Below, one piece after another: positions 11,149 through 20,696 of a stretch of 64,000 bases of DNA (within the stretch, counting starts at the first letter, position 1; the number at the start of each line of letters is the position of its first letter). This DNA comes from Solen grandis (taxonomy: Eukaryota > Mollusca > Bivalvia > Adapedonta > Solenidae): contig CM037777.1 of NCBI GenBank assembly GCA_021229015.1, positions 27,281,002 to 27,345,001 on the forward strand, given 5' to 3'. The notes beneath the pieces are model-generated. The model had not been told where the DNA came from, made no database searches, and worked only from the letters and a program-made list of their open reading frames with translations. A program made the position numbers and the translations under genes.

Positions 11149-12930
11149 GATACAACAGAGGTATTGATAGTCCCAATAATATACAGAGCTGATTTGTATA
11201 TTCAGTCATAGGGCTTAATCACGGACATTGAGGGTCAGGTCCTCAGCCTTAGACGGGGACTACACAAAGTCTTAAAACAATGATCAACATATGATCATCA
11301 TACAATAAACATACAATGAATATAATAAAAAATACATCAAACATTATTTGGAAAACATAGAAAAAAATTAATGGCATTACTTACGATGTGAACAGCTCCA
11401 CGTTCTGTTATAAAATGAACTCAACACTCATGTTTTACGTGTAATCTGTCGTTTATGGTCATAATACTTCCGGAAACTATATTTAGAAATGTATTTAGCA
11501 CTGTACAACTAGAATAAACCAGAATTAACCAGTTGTTATCTAAAATTAACTATGATTTTGATCAACAACCAATCAGAATAGAGAGCGATGACGTTATGTT
11601 TAAAAATAAAGTCAATATTGGAACACTCTTTTTGAACATGCCTGTACACGTTATTTTAACATGAAACGGAAATAAAGATCAATTTCTCAGAATTCAGACC
11701 TGGGTGGAACACTTATTGAACATATTACAGAAATAACGAATTGAACGTGTCTGTACACATTATTTCAACATAATGACTTCTTTGCGAATATTGACATCAT
11801 TTAAAGTAGGCACCAGTACATTTCATAATCACATACACAGTGACCTATATACCAACAGAAAGAAAAACATCTTAGTTTGTATATGATTATATAAGCACAT
11901 TCTCATACTTAAAGTATCAAATTTAATGAAGTATATGAACACGTACATGTATACATGTAACATTTTCATGTTATATTCCCTCTCACACACACACACACAC
12001 ACACACACGTGATATACCATATTAAGTCAAAGTATTTCCGGTAATTATTCTTGGAAATGTATTTCCAGTATACAACTAGAGTAAACCAGAGATAACTGGT
12101 TTACAATTTGAACCGACCATTTTATATCGATTGAATAAGTCTAGACATGTTGTCTAAAAATAACCATGACTTAGATCAACAACCAATCAGAAACGAAATG
12201 TAGTATGACAACCATCTTTCATTCCATGAATAGGCATGACATTGCACAACAACCAGCAATCATTTTTACTCCATGAACCTATGAGGCGTATACACACACA
12301 CACGCACACTATTCAAGCAAAATAATAGAATGCGTTCTGGAAATGAAATGGACATGCCGAATAAGGTAATCTATTTAATATATAAATCACCTACCTTTTA
12401 TTTCCTCAGTATCCATTTTTTTTAAATCACACAACAGAATTTCTAAAATTGCTAATTATATCCATTTTTTTTTTCGAAATCAAAATCCCTTGCACGTCAA
12501 ACTGATCATTCCCAAAGTATTCACAGAAAGAACGAAATTTTTGCGCCAAATTCTTTTGTATAAAAATGTTTAAAGATGTGTTGGAAGATCAATAATCAAT
12601 ATTATGGATAGGAGTGAGCCACTTGATTTTAACTTAAAACACATGTTTATGTTTAATCGATATAATCCTGGCGAAAGTGCAGGGAACCGTGTCAAGAGGA
12701 AAAGCTAATCAAAAAGTCATTAACTCTTTCAGTTTATTAAATTCTAATATCATTATATTATAATAATTTTAATTTGATAAATTGTTTTAGTGCAAATCAA
12801 GTCTAAATATATGATTGATCCGATTGTTTATCGATTATATATATATATTTATCATACAAAAATCAGTATTTTTTTTCACTAATATTGAGTCATTTGAGCA
12901 TACAAATAGTAACTAGATTCAAAATAAATC
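11149..12930 (+). other. Inner part of left inverted repeat, non-coding
   Basis: Continuation of the Polinton arm after the LINE. It begins TACAACAGAGGTATTGATAG when read from 11151, matching the right arm (reverse complement) without interruption. No coding potential is recognised. It holds a CA microsatellite and AT-rich palindromic patches. Confidence 0.8.
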
Positions 12931-12933
12931 GGA

Positions 12934-13275
12934 CCGGAAGTCCATAATGAATAAAAACCGGAAATGACGTCATCACATGTAAAAAATGACTATATCTCCC
13001 TTAGTTGTTATCCGATTTGAATATTTTTTATAGCTATGGAAAGCTCAAAGTGAGACCGTTTCTTTGAATACTCTTAACCGGAAGTCCATGATGAATAAAA
13101 ACCGGAAATGACGTCATCACATGTAAAAATGACTCTATCTCCCTTAGTTGTTATCCGATTTGAATATTTTTTATAGCTATGGGAAGCTCAAAGTGAGTTT
13201 CTCTTAACCGGAAGTCCATGATGAATAAAAACCGGAAATGACGTCATCACATGGAAAAAATGATTCTATCTTCCT
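12934..13275. repeat. Three tandem repeats of 130-144 bp, each with a CRE (TGACGTCA)
   Basis: Copies begin with CCGGAAGTCCAT at 12934, 13078 and 13208; the third is truncated. Each contains AAACCGGAAATGACGTCATC and then a CTCCCTTAGTTGTTATCC-like segment. CCGGAAGT is an ETS-type core and TGACGTCA is the full CRE/ATF site. The array sits between the left inverted repeat and the first interior gene, where an upstream promoter or enhancer would be expected. Confidence 0.85.
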
Positions 13276-13321
13276 TAGTTTGAACTTCGAGGGTATACAA
13301 AAACCATATGAAAATCTTGTC

Positions 13322-13331
13322 CTATAAGATG
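13322..13331 (+). promoter_or_regulatory. TATA-like motif CTATAAGATG
   Basis: CTATAAGATG lies 10 bp upstream of the mini-ORF at 13341 and resembles the TTATAAGGGG motifs found before the two downstream ORFs. Promoter function is inferred from position and recurrence. Confidence 0.35.
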
Positions 13332-13340
13332 GACAATATC

Positions 13341-13403
13341 ATGAACATTGACGAGGGATTTTCAGAGCTAGATCTAGAGATGTGTGAAGCCTGTTTAATA
13401 TAA
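13341..13403 (+). CDS. 20-codon ORF beginning MNID, possible gene remnant
   Basis: ATG at 13341, stop TAA at 13401-13403. The first four residues (MNID) and their 12 bases are the same as at the start of the 102-codon ORF at 15072. It has the layout of the other interior genes: a TATA-like element just upstream, then ATG. It contains CEAC but no recognisable domain. It may be the 5' stub of a gene lost in the internal deletion, or a duplicated leader. Coding status is unproven. Confidence 0.25.
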   Translation: MNIDEGFSELDLEMCEACLI

Positions 13404-13440
13404 GAACAAGCAGGATCAAAGTCTTGGGACTTATAAAAAC

Positions 13441-13450
13441 TTATAAGGGG
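13441..13450 (+). promoter_or_regulatory. Candidate promoter motif TTATAAGGGG before the ATPase gene
   Basis: TTATAAGGGG ends 28 bp before ATG 13479. An identical 10-mer lies at 15030-15039 before the next ORF. A second TATA-like TTATAAAAAC precedes it at 13431-13440. Recurrence in front of both genes suggests a shared core promoter of the element. Confidence 0.5.
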
Positions 13451-13478
13451 AAGTGCCTCCTTTTTCAGTTCATAAAAC

Positions 13479-14992
13479 ATGTTTTCTATAAAGTGTTTAG
13501 AGTGTGAACAAGTATTCACAAGAAGGGACAATTTGTTAAGACATTGTGCATTTAAACATGGAAATGAAAAGACAGTCAATGAAACGCCTCCTCCTCCGGA
13601 ATTGACTCCTCCTCCTCCGGAATTGACTCCTCCTCCTCAAAGAGGAGGAGTTCATCCTCTTTCTCCTCCTCAAGGAGGAGGTTCAATATTCCAGGGAGTA
13701 CAGACACAAAAGAAAGTTAGGGAAATACCTCCTTCAACATTAACTAATGGACAGGAATTTGTTTTTCAACATCCCTTTACGTGCATGGTCAGCGGACCGA
13801 CCTCTTGTGGTAAAACTTACTTCGTATCACAGCTACTACAGAGGGCTTATGAAAAACTTCGTCCCGCTCCACAACGTATTATCTGGTTATACAAGAGATG
13901 GCAACCGTTATATGACGAAATACAAAGAAACGTTTTTCCGGAAGTAGAATTCAAAAAAGGAGTACCTTTAATCTGGAAAAAGATGAGTTTTTGGACCCTA
14001 GAGTCAGAAATGTGATCATATTAGATGACATGGCTACGGAAGCGGTGAAAGACCAACGAGTGACCGATTTATTCACGGAAGGTAGCCACCATCGAAATCT
14101 GTCTGTCATCGCTATCAACCAAAACTTGTATTTCAGCAAAGATCCTACCCAGAGACGAAATTGACATTATCTGGTATTATTTAACAACCCTGTAGACAGA
14201 CAACAGGTTATGACCCTTGCCCGACAAATGTACCCCAGTAACCCCCAAGAACTGTTAAGACCTTTTGAAAAGGCTGTTAGTCATCCCTATGGCTATTTAC
14301 TCGTAGATTTAAAGCCACTTACACCAGCTTCACTGCGCATGCGTACAAATGTGATGGAATTTATAAGGGAAACAGATTGTAGAATGGAACCACCAAACCA
14401 TATACAGAGACAGGATACTGTTCCAGTCGAAACTTTGCAAAACATCATGATTTCTTGCGACGACTGCGGTTCTATGTTTTCAGACATTAGTAACTTACAA
14501 AAACATGTCAGAGCATGGTGTCCAGCGGTGTTGAAAAGAAAAGCTGAACATACTAGTAATGAAGATGAGCCTACGAGTAAAGTAGGCCGTCGAGATTGGA
14601 TCACTTGCGATGATGGTTCTGATAATGAAAGTTCTATGGACGAACAAGACTTCATTGAAGACATAAATGAATATTTCGAATCCTTAGCCAAAAAAGCTGG
14701 TGAGAAAACGGAAACAATTTGGGATGAAAAATACTACGAATATAGAAATGAAGGAAACTCAGAACAGAAAGCCCGTTCAAAAGCCTACGAGTTTGTCTTT
14801 GAAGACGATAAAAAAGAATTCATGCGAATGTATACAGATTTTTTGAGAACAGCGGCTCAATTAGAGGGAAGCGTCGTTCATCAGAAAATTCTTCGAGAAA
14901 TTTTGGATTCAGACAATAAAAAGAAAGTGATTAAACGAGTATTGAAAAGTACAATCATTGGTTCGATGAGGTCATTGGTCACGGAGAGATAG
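13479..14992 (+). pseudogene. Polinton packaging-ATPase pseudogene with terminal zinc fingers
   Basis: The product of this family is an A32/FtsK-HerA-type ATPase thought to pump element DNA into capsids. Residues 6-27 form a C2H2 finger (C-x2-C-x12-H-x4-H). A proline repeat follows (two TPPPPEL blocks), then HPFTCMVSGPTSCGKT with the Walker A (13794-13817). The Walker B VIILDD (14012-14029) lies in another frame, showing a one-base-type shift near 13968. AINQNLYF, a typical sensor-region block, follows, then an in-frame TGA at 14162-14164. The conserved C-terminal block (LARQMYP, PYGYLLVDLK) resumes from 14210. A C2HC finger (C-x2-C-x12-H-x4-C) and a charged helical tail complete it. Near 14944 the frame may shift again, because a neighbouring frame runs into an acidic Ser/Asp end with stop at 15025-15027. 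The gene is dead as read. Confidence 0.85.
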
Positions 14993-15029
14993 ATTCGGAA
15001 TCTAGTGATGATGATGATGATGAATAAGT

Positions 15030-15039
15030 TTATAAGGGG
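15030..15039 (+). promoter_or_regulatory. Candidate promoter motif TTATAAGGGG before the 102-codon ORF
   Basis: Identical to 13441-13450 and located 33 bp before ATG 15072, immediately after the acidic-tail codons of the ATPase region. Likely a core promoter motif of the element; inferred. Confidence 0.5.
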
Positions 15040-15071
15040 AGAAGACTAATAGACATTAACAAAAACTAATA

Positions 15072-15380
15072 ATGAACATTGACAGTTGGTCACAACATTT
15101 TCGCCTCATGGCCGAGGGAAAACTACGTCCTAATCACAAAGGACACTATGTGGTAGAAAAAATACAGACTGGTGGCACATCTAAAGAACCGACCATTCAA
15201 TATGTTACCCCTGTGGCACAAGCGGTAGAAATGGCCAAGTCAGAACTTAAGAGACAAGACTCTCCACCTAGGGAAAGAAAGTCTACTTCCATGAAACGTC
15301 AGAATATGAGTTCCCCTGTAAAATCAAACAAAAGATTTCGACCACCAGGAATTCCGGCCAATTCAACCTTCTATGTTTGA
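15072..15380 (+). CDS. Small basic Polinton ORF (102 aa), function unknown
   Basis: ATG 15072, stop 15378-15380, intact. The N-terminal part (MNIDSWSQHFRLMAEGK, then HYVVEK) looks folded or helical. The second half is a basic, Ser/Pro-rich tail (SPPRERKS, SPVKSNKRFRPPG). It follows the ATPase region with its own TTATAAGGGG motif and ends just before the tandem repeats that lead into the right inverted repeat. Small basic ORFs near the ATPase occur in Polintons, and some have been compared with adenovirus-like core or minor virion proteins. I cannot assign it to such a family. It is the only undamaged interior ORF of size, which may mean selection or simply chance. Confidence 0.6.
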   Translation: MNIDSWSQHFRLMAEGKLRPNHKGHYVVEKIQTGGTSKEPTIQYVTPVAQAVEMAKSELKRQDSPPRERKSTSMKRQNMSSPVKSNKRFRPPGIPANSTFYV

Positions 15381-15392
15381 GACTAAGGACAA

Positions 15393-15610
15393 TATAATTG
15401 TAGAACAGAAAATGTGTGCATGTTAAAACGATTTGTATTGCAAAATAAAAAAAGTAACCGGTTTAAATTGTATAATTGTAGAACGGAAAATGTGTGCATA
15501 TGAAAACAATTGTATTGCAAAATGAAATAAGTAACAGTTTAGAATTTGTATAATTGCAGAACAGAAAATGTGTGTATTGCAAAATAAAATGAGTAACAGA
15601 TTAAAATGTG
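15393..15610. repeat. Three tandem copies of a 78-bp AT-rich unit
   Basis: Units begin TATAATTGTAGAAC or close variants at 15393, 15471 and 15549. Each includes GAAAATGTGTG and TGTATTGCAAAATAAA; the third lacks an inner piece. They lie downstream of the last ORF and just before the right inverted repeat. A long minus-strand ORF here (15423-15905) is a by-product of the repeats. Confidence 0.8.
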
Positions 15611-15715
15611 TTTTCTTTGACAATAGGATCCTCAAAACAACCAACTCTTTAAAAAAAAAGGGGAAATCAATGAAATCGATAATTGACAATAATTCGATTG
15701 AAAATAAAAACAACA

Positions 15716-17799
15716 GATTTATTTTGAAGCTTCTTACTATTTGTTTGTTCAAATGACTCAATATTAGTGAACAAAAATATTGATTTTTTGTAGGATATAT
15801 ATAAAATCGATAAATAATCGGATCAATCATGTATTTAGACTTGATTTGCACTAAAACAATATAAAAAAATTGAGTTCTGAAATCAAAATAACAAAATTCA
15901 TTCATTTAATCAATGTTCTATACTTATATTCGAATGATATTAGAATTTAATAAACTGAAAGAGTTAATGACTTTTTGATTAGCTTTTCCTCTTGACACGG
16001 TTCCCTGCACTTTCGCCAGGATTATATCGATTAAACATAAACATGTGTTTTAAGTTAAAATCAAGTGGCTCACTCCTATCCATAATATTGATTATTGATC
16101 TTCCAACACATCTTTAAACATTTTTATACAAAAGAATTTGGCGCAAAAATTTCGTTCTTTCTGTGAATACTTTGGGAATGATCAGTTTGACGTGCAAGGG
16201 ATTTTGATTTCGAAAAAAAAAAGTGGATATAATTAGCAATTTTAGAAATTCTGTTGTGTGATTTAAAAAAAATGGATACTGAAGAAAAAAAAGGTAGGTG
16301 ATTTATATATTAAATAGATTACCTTATTCGGCATGTCCATTTCATTTCCAGAACGCATTCTATTATTTTGCTTGAATAGTGTGCGTGTGTGTGTGTATAT
16401 ACGCCTCATAGGTTCATGGAGTAAAAATGATTGCTGGTTGTTGTGCAATGCCATGCCTATTCATGGAATGAAAGATGGTTGTCATACTACATTTCGTTTC
16501 TGATTGGTTGTTGATCTAAGTCATGGTTATTTTTAGACAACATGTCTAGACTTGTTCAATCGATATAAAATGAAGACATGACATTGGTCGGTTCAAATTG
16601 TAAACCAGTTATCTCTGGTTTACTCTAGTTGTATACTGGAAATACATTTCCAAGAATAATTACCGGAAATACTTTGACTTAATATGGTATATCACGTGTG
16701 TGTGTGTGTGTGTGTGTGTGAGAGGGAATATAACATGAAAATGTTACATGTATACATGTACGTGTTCATATACTTCATTAAATTTGATACTTTAAGTATG
16801 AGAATGTGCTTATATAATCATATACAAACTAAGATGTTTTTCTTTCTGTTGGTATATAGGTCACTGTGTATGTGATTATGAAATGTACTGGTGCCTACTT
16901 TAAATGATGTCAATATTCGCAAAGAAGTCATTATGTTGAAATAACGTGTACAGACACGTTCAAAAATTGTGTTCCACCCAGGTCTGAATTCTGAGAAATT
17001 GATCTTTATTTCCGTTTCATGTTAAAATAACGTGTACAGGCATGTTCAAAAAGAGTGTTCCAATATTGACTTTATTTTTAAACATAACGTCATCGCTCTC
17101 TATTCTGATTGGTTGTTGATCAAAATCATAGTTAATTTTAGATAACAACTGGTTAATTCTGGTTTATTCTAGTTGTACAGTGCTAAATACATTTCTAAAT
17201 ATAGTTTCCGGAAGTATTATGACCATAAACGACAGATTACACGTAAAACATGAGTGTTGAGTTCATTTTATAACAGAACGTGGAGCTGTTCACATCGTAA
17301 GTAATGTCGTTATTATTTTTTTTAAATATTATTTGATATAGTTTTATATATTGTATGTTTATTGTATGATGATCATATATTTATATCATTGTTTTAAGAC
17401 TTTGTATAGTCCCCGTCTAAGGCTGAGGACCTGACCCTCAATGTCCGTGATTAAGCCCTATGACTGAATATACAAGTCAGCTCTGTATATTATTGGGACT
17501 ATCAATACCTCTGTTGTATCTAATGTTCTTTGGTGTTTACTATGTGTCTCCGCCTAAGGACTTGACCCTCAATCTCCTTAGCCCTAGGTCAAATGTACAA
17601 TTCTGTACATTGATGTCATTTCTAACTATAGATCATGATGTCAATCTAAATATAGTTCATAATGCCATTTCTAAATATAAATCATGATGTCATTCTAAAA
17701 ATAGAAAATCAATATGGCCGCCGCACATGCGCAAATAATCTGATGACGTCACTCCTGCGCATGCGCAGTCTTTGACGCCAAACCGCTGACCATACTACT
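15716..17799 (-). repeat. Right terminal inverted repeat (about 2.08 kb)
   Basis: Reverse complement of the left arm, uninterrupted. It includes the GT microsatellite (about 16695-16720), the empty LINE target site (near 17518-17526), the palindrome 17755-17768 and the terminal CCATACTACT. Differences from the left arm are mostly short indels, for example around 16960 and 17310-17330. Confidence 0.9.
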
Positions 17800-17805
17800 A
17801 TCTGT
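17800..17805. repeat. Right 6-bp target-site duplication (ATCTGT)
   Basis: Matches 6942-6947 and directly abuts the terminal CT of the right inverted repeat. Confidence 0.85.
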
Positions 17806-18811
17806 GAATATGAACCAGAATAAATTATCATTTTATCATAGGTGTTATGACTATGAAATTAATATGGTTTACATACAACATTTTCTGAAACAGAGAGAGA
17901 AAGAGAGAGAGATGAATAACTAACTATGGGGACAGACTGGGACATTGATATTACTCAAAAGGCATTATTCCCTCAGGGGGTCACCCCCTGGATTTTTTTT
18001 TTTTCAAATATAAGTAGAAATATGGGTTTTTCGTGCATTTTCAATCACAAACGTCCCCCCCCCACGCCTTGACTGTCTAATTGTCGATCTAGAAGAAGTC
18101 TTCACATAGAGATTTCCCAGAAAAAACTTCAGGCGCACATTTTAGTGTGGAAGGGTATCATTATAGGTGGGCTCTTACGGCGCGTCAATTTCTTTCTTTC
18201 TTTTTTTTTTTTTTTTTTAAAATTTTTAATTTAATTAATTTTAATTTAATTTAATAGTGACAAAAAAACGGTTTCAGTAATTAAAGATGTTGATATTTAA
18301 TATGAAATCTTTAATATCTGCTTTATTTTGCACATAAATTGCGTTTTCTGTGCTTTTCAAATTCTTGAATTTCTTATACATTTTTTTATCAATTAGAATG
18401 CACATAGATTATTATATTTGTAAATATTTAAAAAAAAGTTAAAATGACGATGTATATGCCTACTGTTTGTGTTTATTCCTTTCCGGAAAATATATTTAGA
18501 AGAATTAGCTGAGAAGAATTAATTTCATAAAAGTTATGTAAAAATGATAAAACTGATGACATTTAGAAACACAATCCATTTCTCATATAGTTTAATTAAA
18601 ATGTCTAAAGATATGTACGCCATCTACTCTGCATAATACAATAAAAAGTTGTTTGTTTTTTTAGCTTATAACCCCCCACACACAGACACACACACAAAAA
18701 AAGTTACTCTTTTTCTAAAACTAAATCTTCTACATACCTGAAAGTTTATCAACCAGTCAGTTAATTATCCCGATTTTTATTTATTCAGGTCTCTTTAATA
18801 CTTATGTATGG
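17806..18811. other. No gene; AT-rich with poly-T and CA-rich patches
   Basis: Flank between two mobile elements. It contains GAGA (about 17894-17910) and long T runs (about 18200-18220). No coding signal is seen. Confidence 0.5.
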
Positions 18812-19416
18812 GGTATGACTAAAACACGAAAGGAACGAAAGGGACGAAAGGAACGAAAGGAACTTATTAAAATGGTATTTTCAAGAGAAAATTGTTAATA
18901 GTCATGTTTTTATTGTGGATTGTTAAAATACTAAATAATATTTATAAAATTCGTAAACTTTAAGTCCAGTATTGTTCAACTTTTGTTAATATATAATTTA
19001 TAAGACATGCGGCATGCGAAAGGAATGTTTTTCTTCCAGTACATTATTCTAGGCGTTTATCTTTTTCATGTATCACGCTTACTTTTTCATTACTTTGCCA
19101 AATATTACAATAAGATAAGTGTTTAAGTAACATATATCGCATTTGACGACAACAGTTACAAAAAATACACAAGCCTTCTTCAGTAGTTCAATATTGAGTT
19201 CCTTTCGTAGCGAAAGGCATATCTAATATTTGTAATAATAGCTAAAAAAACAACATTTTATCATCGAATTTTATTAAACGTGATGGCTTTTCATATTTCA
19301 TAGATCAAAAACTAAAGTATTACATTTTTGTAGTGATAAAAAATCACTTTCATGTTTTTTGTTAGTTCCTTTCGTTCTTTTCGTCCCTTTCGTTCCTTTC
19401 GTGTTTTAGTCATACC
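18812..19416. mobile_element. 605-bp inverted-repeat element with GAAAGGAAC-repeat arms
   Basis: The left arm (about 18812-18863) begins GGTATGACTAAAACACGAAA and continues with four GAAAGGAAC/GAAAGGGAC units. The right arm (about 19365-19416) is its reverse complement, ending TTTTAGTCATACC. Inside, another CCTTTCGTAGCGAAAGG palindrome occurs near 19202-19218. It has no ORF. It fits a non-autonomous DNA transposon whose tips are made of short repeats; the superfamily is unknown and the target duplication is not evident. Confidence 0.65.
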
Positions 19417-20400
19417 GCTAATGGGTGTACAGAGGCCCTGATTTAATAGTTAAAGTGTTTCGATGCCAATTACATTTTAATGTCCGACTTAGCTGTTGTT
19501 TTTAGCGGCTAATTTTGTACGTATCTATTTTAATGTTATTTCGTAATCTGCATTTGTTTAGGATAGTTTTAAGTGGTACAAAGTTTTGGTAATTGCCAAT
19601 TTTTCTTCAAATATTAGATCGCTCTGCGGACGACATGTATGTCTGGTGGTACCTTAGGTATCACTCGGCAAATGCCTGTAAATCAGTGAACGTGTCATTC
19701 AGTTGCATACGTTGTACCCTAAACACATGCTTGTCACATCATAAACATATTCACCATATGTCTGTGATCACATGTAGTCATGGAGACTGCCGATTGACAG
19801 CAGGGAGCCAAAAGACAATAGGAGTCTGGCTGATCACATGGTTATACGAGTGGTTCAGAGTATGCAGCAATATGGTGAATATGTCTATGGTCTTATCCTG
19901 CGTCTTTTTCCGCAAATAGGCCAAAAGTGTTGTTAGACAGTTACGCCGAAAAAAAACAATACAAAAAACATTGTACTTGTGAAAAATTGTTAAAACATGC
20001 ATTCATTATCCCGTAAATTAATATCCATCAATTAAGTGTGTGTCATTGATTTCAAACATTGTATGATCATAACAAGATAAGATCATTATATACTGTTTTC
20101 GTGTTTTGAGAGAATTGTTTTTGACGTTTTTAACGTTTTTATGCCATGTATATCTCAATATATCGCTCTCCCTCTACCGAGATGCTGGTGTTGTGTATAG
20201 TTCAGTACTACCGATGCCCTACAACCCATCCTATCGTGATTTGTATGTGCACCAGTCTAATATTTGTAACAAAGTCTATTTATTCTCTTTTCGTTTTAAA
20301 ATCTCGCAATAACGGCAAAATATAACGTTTAAAATACATTAAAATGTCCAATTATTATTAATTAAAAGGAAAGACAAAAAATACCAAAGCCACATATCGA
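19417..20400. other. No gene recognised; upstream flank of the exon at 20697
   Basis: AT-rich with one ORF near 19593-19919 whose translation shows no domain. Possible upstream regulatory DNA, but nothing specific is visible. Confidence 0.4.
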
Positions 20401-20407
20401 AAACACG

Positions 20408-20445
20408 CCCCTTCATTTGCATATTAAGATGGCCGATATCGTAAC
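20408..20445 (+). promoter_or_regulatory. Candidate promoter sites: octamer and YY1-like
   Basis: ATTTGCATA (20415-20423, POU octamer) is followed at once by AAGATGGCCGAT (20426-20437), close to the YY1 core AAGATGGC. They lie about 260 bp upstream of ATG 20697. YY1-type AAGATGGC sites are typical of TATA-less animal promoters near the start of transcription. Inferred from motifs only. Confidence 0.4.
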
Positions 20446-20610
20446 TGTCACCAGCGAAAACTATACTGAATTATTTTGTGTATGGTGAATGAGATAACAT
20501 ATTTCTGTGGATTTTATACAATGGCCTGCCACTATGGGTATCGTATGTTAAATTTTTAACAATAAAAAGATACTAAAAAGAAAAGAAAATGAAATAAAAC
20601 TAAATAAACC

Positions 20611-20633
20611 ACAATACAGAAATTCTGTATTGT
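20611..20633. promoter_or_regulatory. Perfect 11-bp-arm palindrome in presumed 5' UTR
   Basis: ACAATACAGAA and its exact complement surround a single A. It lies 64 bp before the start codon of the exon at 20697 and could form an RNA hairpin or bind a dimeric factor. Function unknown. Confidence 0.4.
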
Positions 20634-20696
20634 TTAGGAAACACACGAGTCCAACGAGTGACTGAATGTAAACAAAGTTGGGATGTTTGATGAAGA

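Larger units (their letters stand above)
6948..12930 (+). repeat. Left terminal inverted repeat (about 2.06 kb, split by a LINE)
   Basis: The arm occupies 6948-7226 and 11149-12930 and is the reverse complement of 15716-17799. It carries a CTGCGCATGCGCAG palindrome (6979-6992), a TGACGTCA site (6996-7003), a CA microsatellite (about 11985-12008) and several ACCAATCAGAA-type segments. No gene is recognised in the arm. Small ORFs that appear in both arms are by-products of the CA repeat. The arm ends where AAAATAAATC (12921-12930) stops matching. Confidence 0.9.
6948..17799 (+). mobile_element. Polinton/Maverick-type element, internally deleted, carrying a nested LINE
   Basis: The element starts AGTAGTATGGTCAGCGGTTT and ends with the exact reverse complement. 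It is bounded by 6-bp ATCTGT duplications. AG...CT termini, 6-bp duplications and long inverted repeats are the defining features of Polintons. Without the 3.9-kb LINE inserted in the left repeat, it is about 6.9 kb, against 15-20 kb for typical autonomous Polintons. About 4.1 kb of that is inverted repeat and only about 2.8 kb is interior. The interior holds a damaged A32/FtsK-type packaging ATPase and small ORFs. I could not recognise a protein-primed DNA polymerase, retroviral-type integrase, cysteine protease or capsid proteins. It is therefore read as a non-autonomous deletion derivative. The two repeats have diverged slightly by small indels, so the insertion is not brand new. Confidence 0.9.

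Noticed and set aside
11829..12020. Identical 63-codon ORFs in both Polinton arms (also 16684-16875)
   Set aside because: Duplicated because the arms are inverted repeats, and built on a CA/GT microsatellite; no domain.
15423..15905. 160-codon minus-strand ORF
   Set aside because: Runs through the 78-bp tandem repeats and the AT-rich arm; the translation is repetitive and Phe/Ile-rich, without family features.
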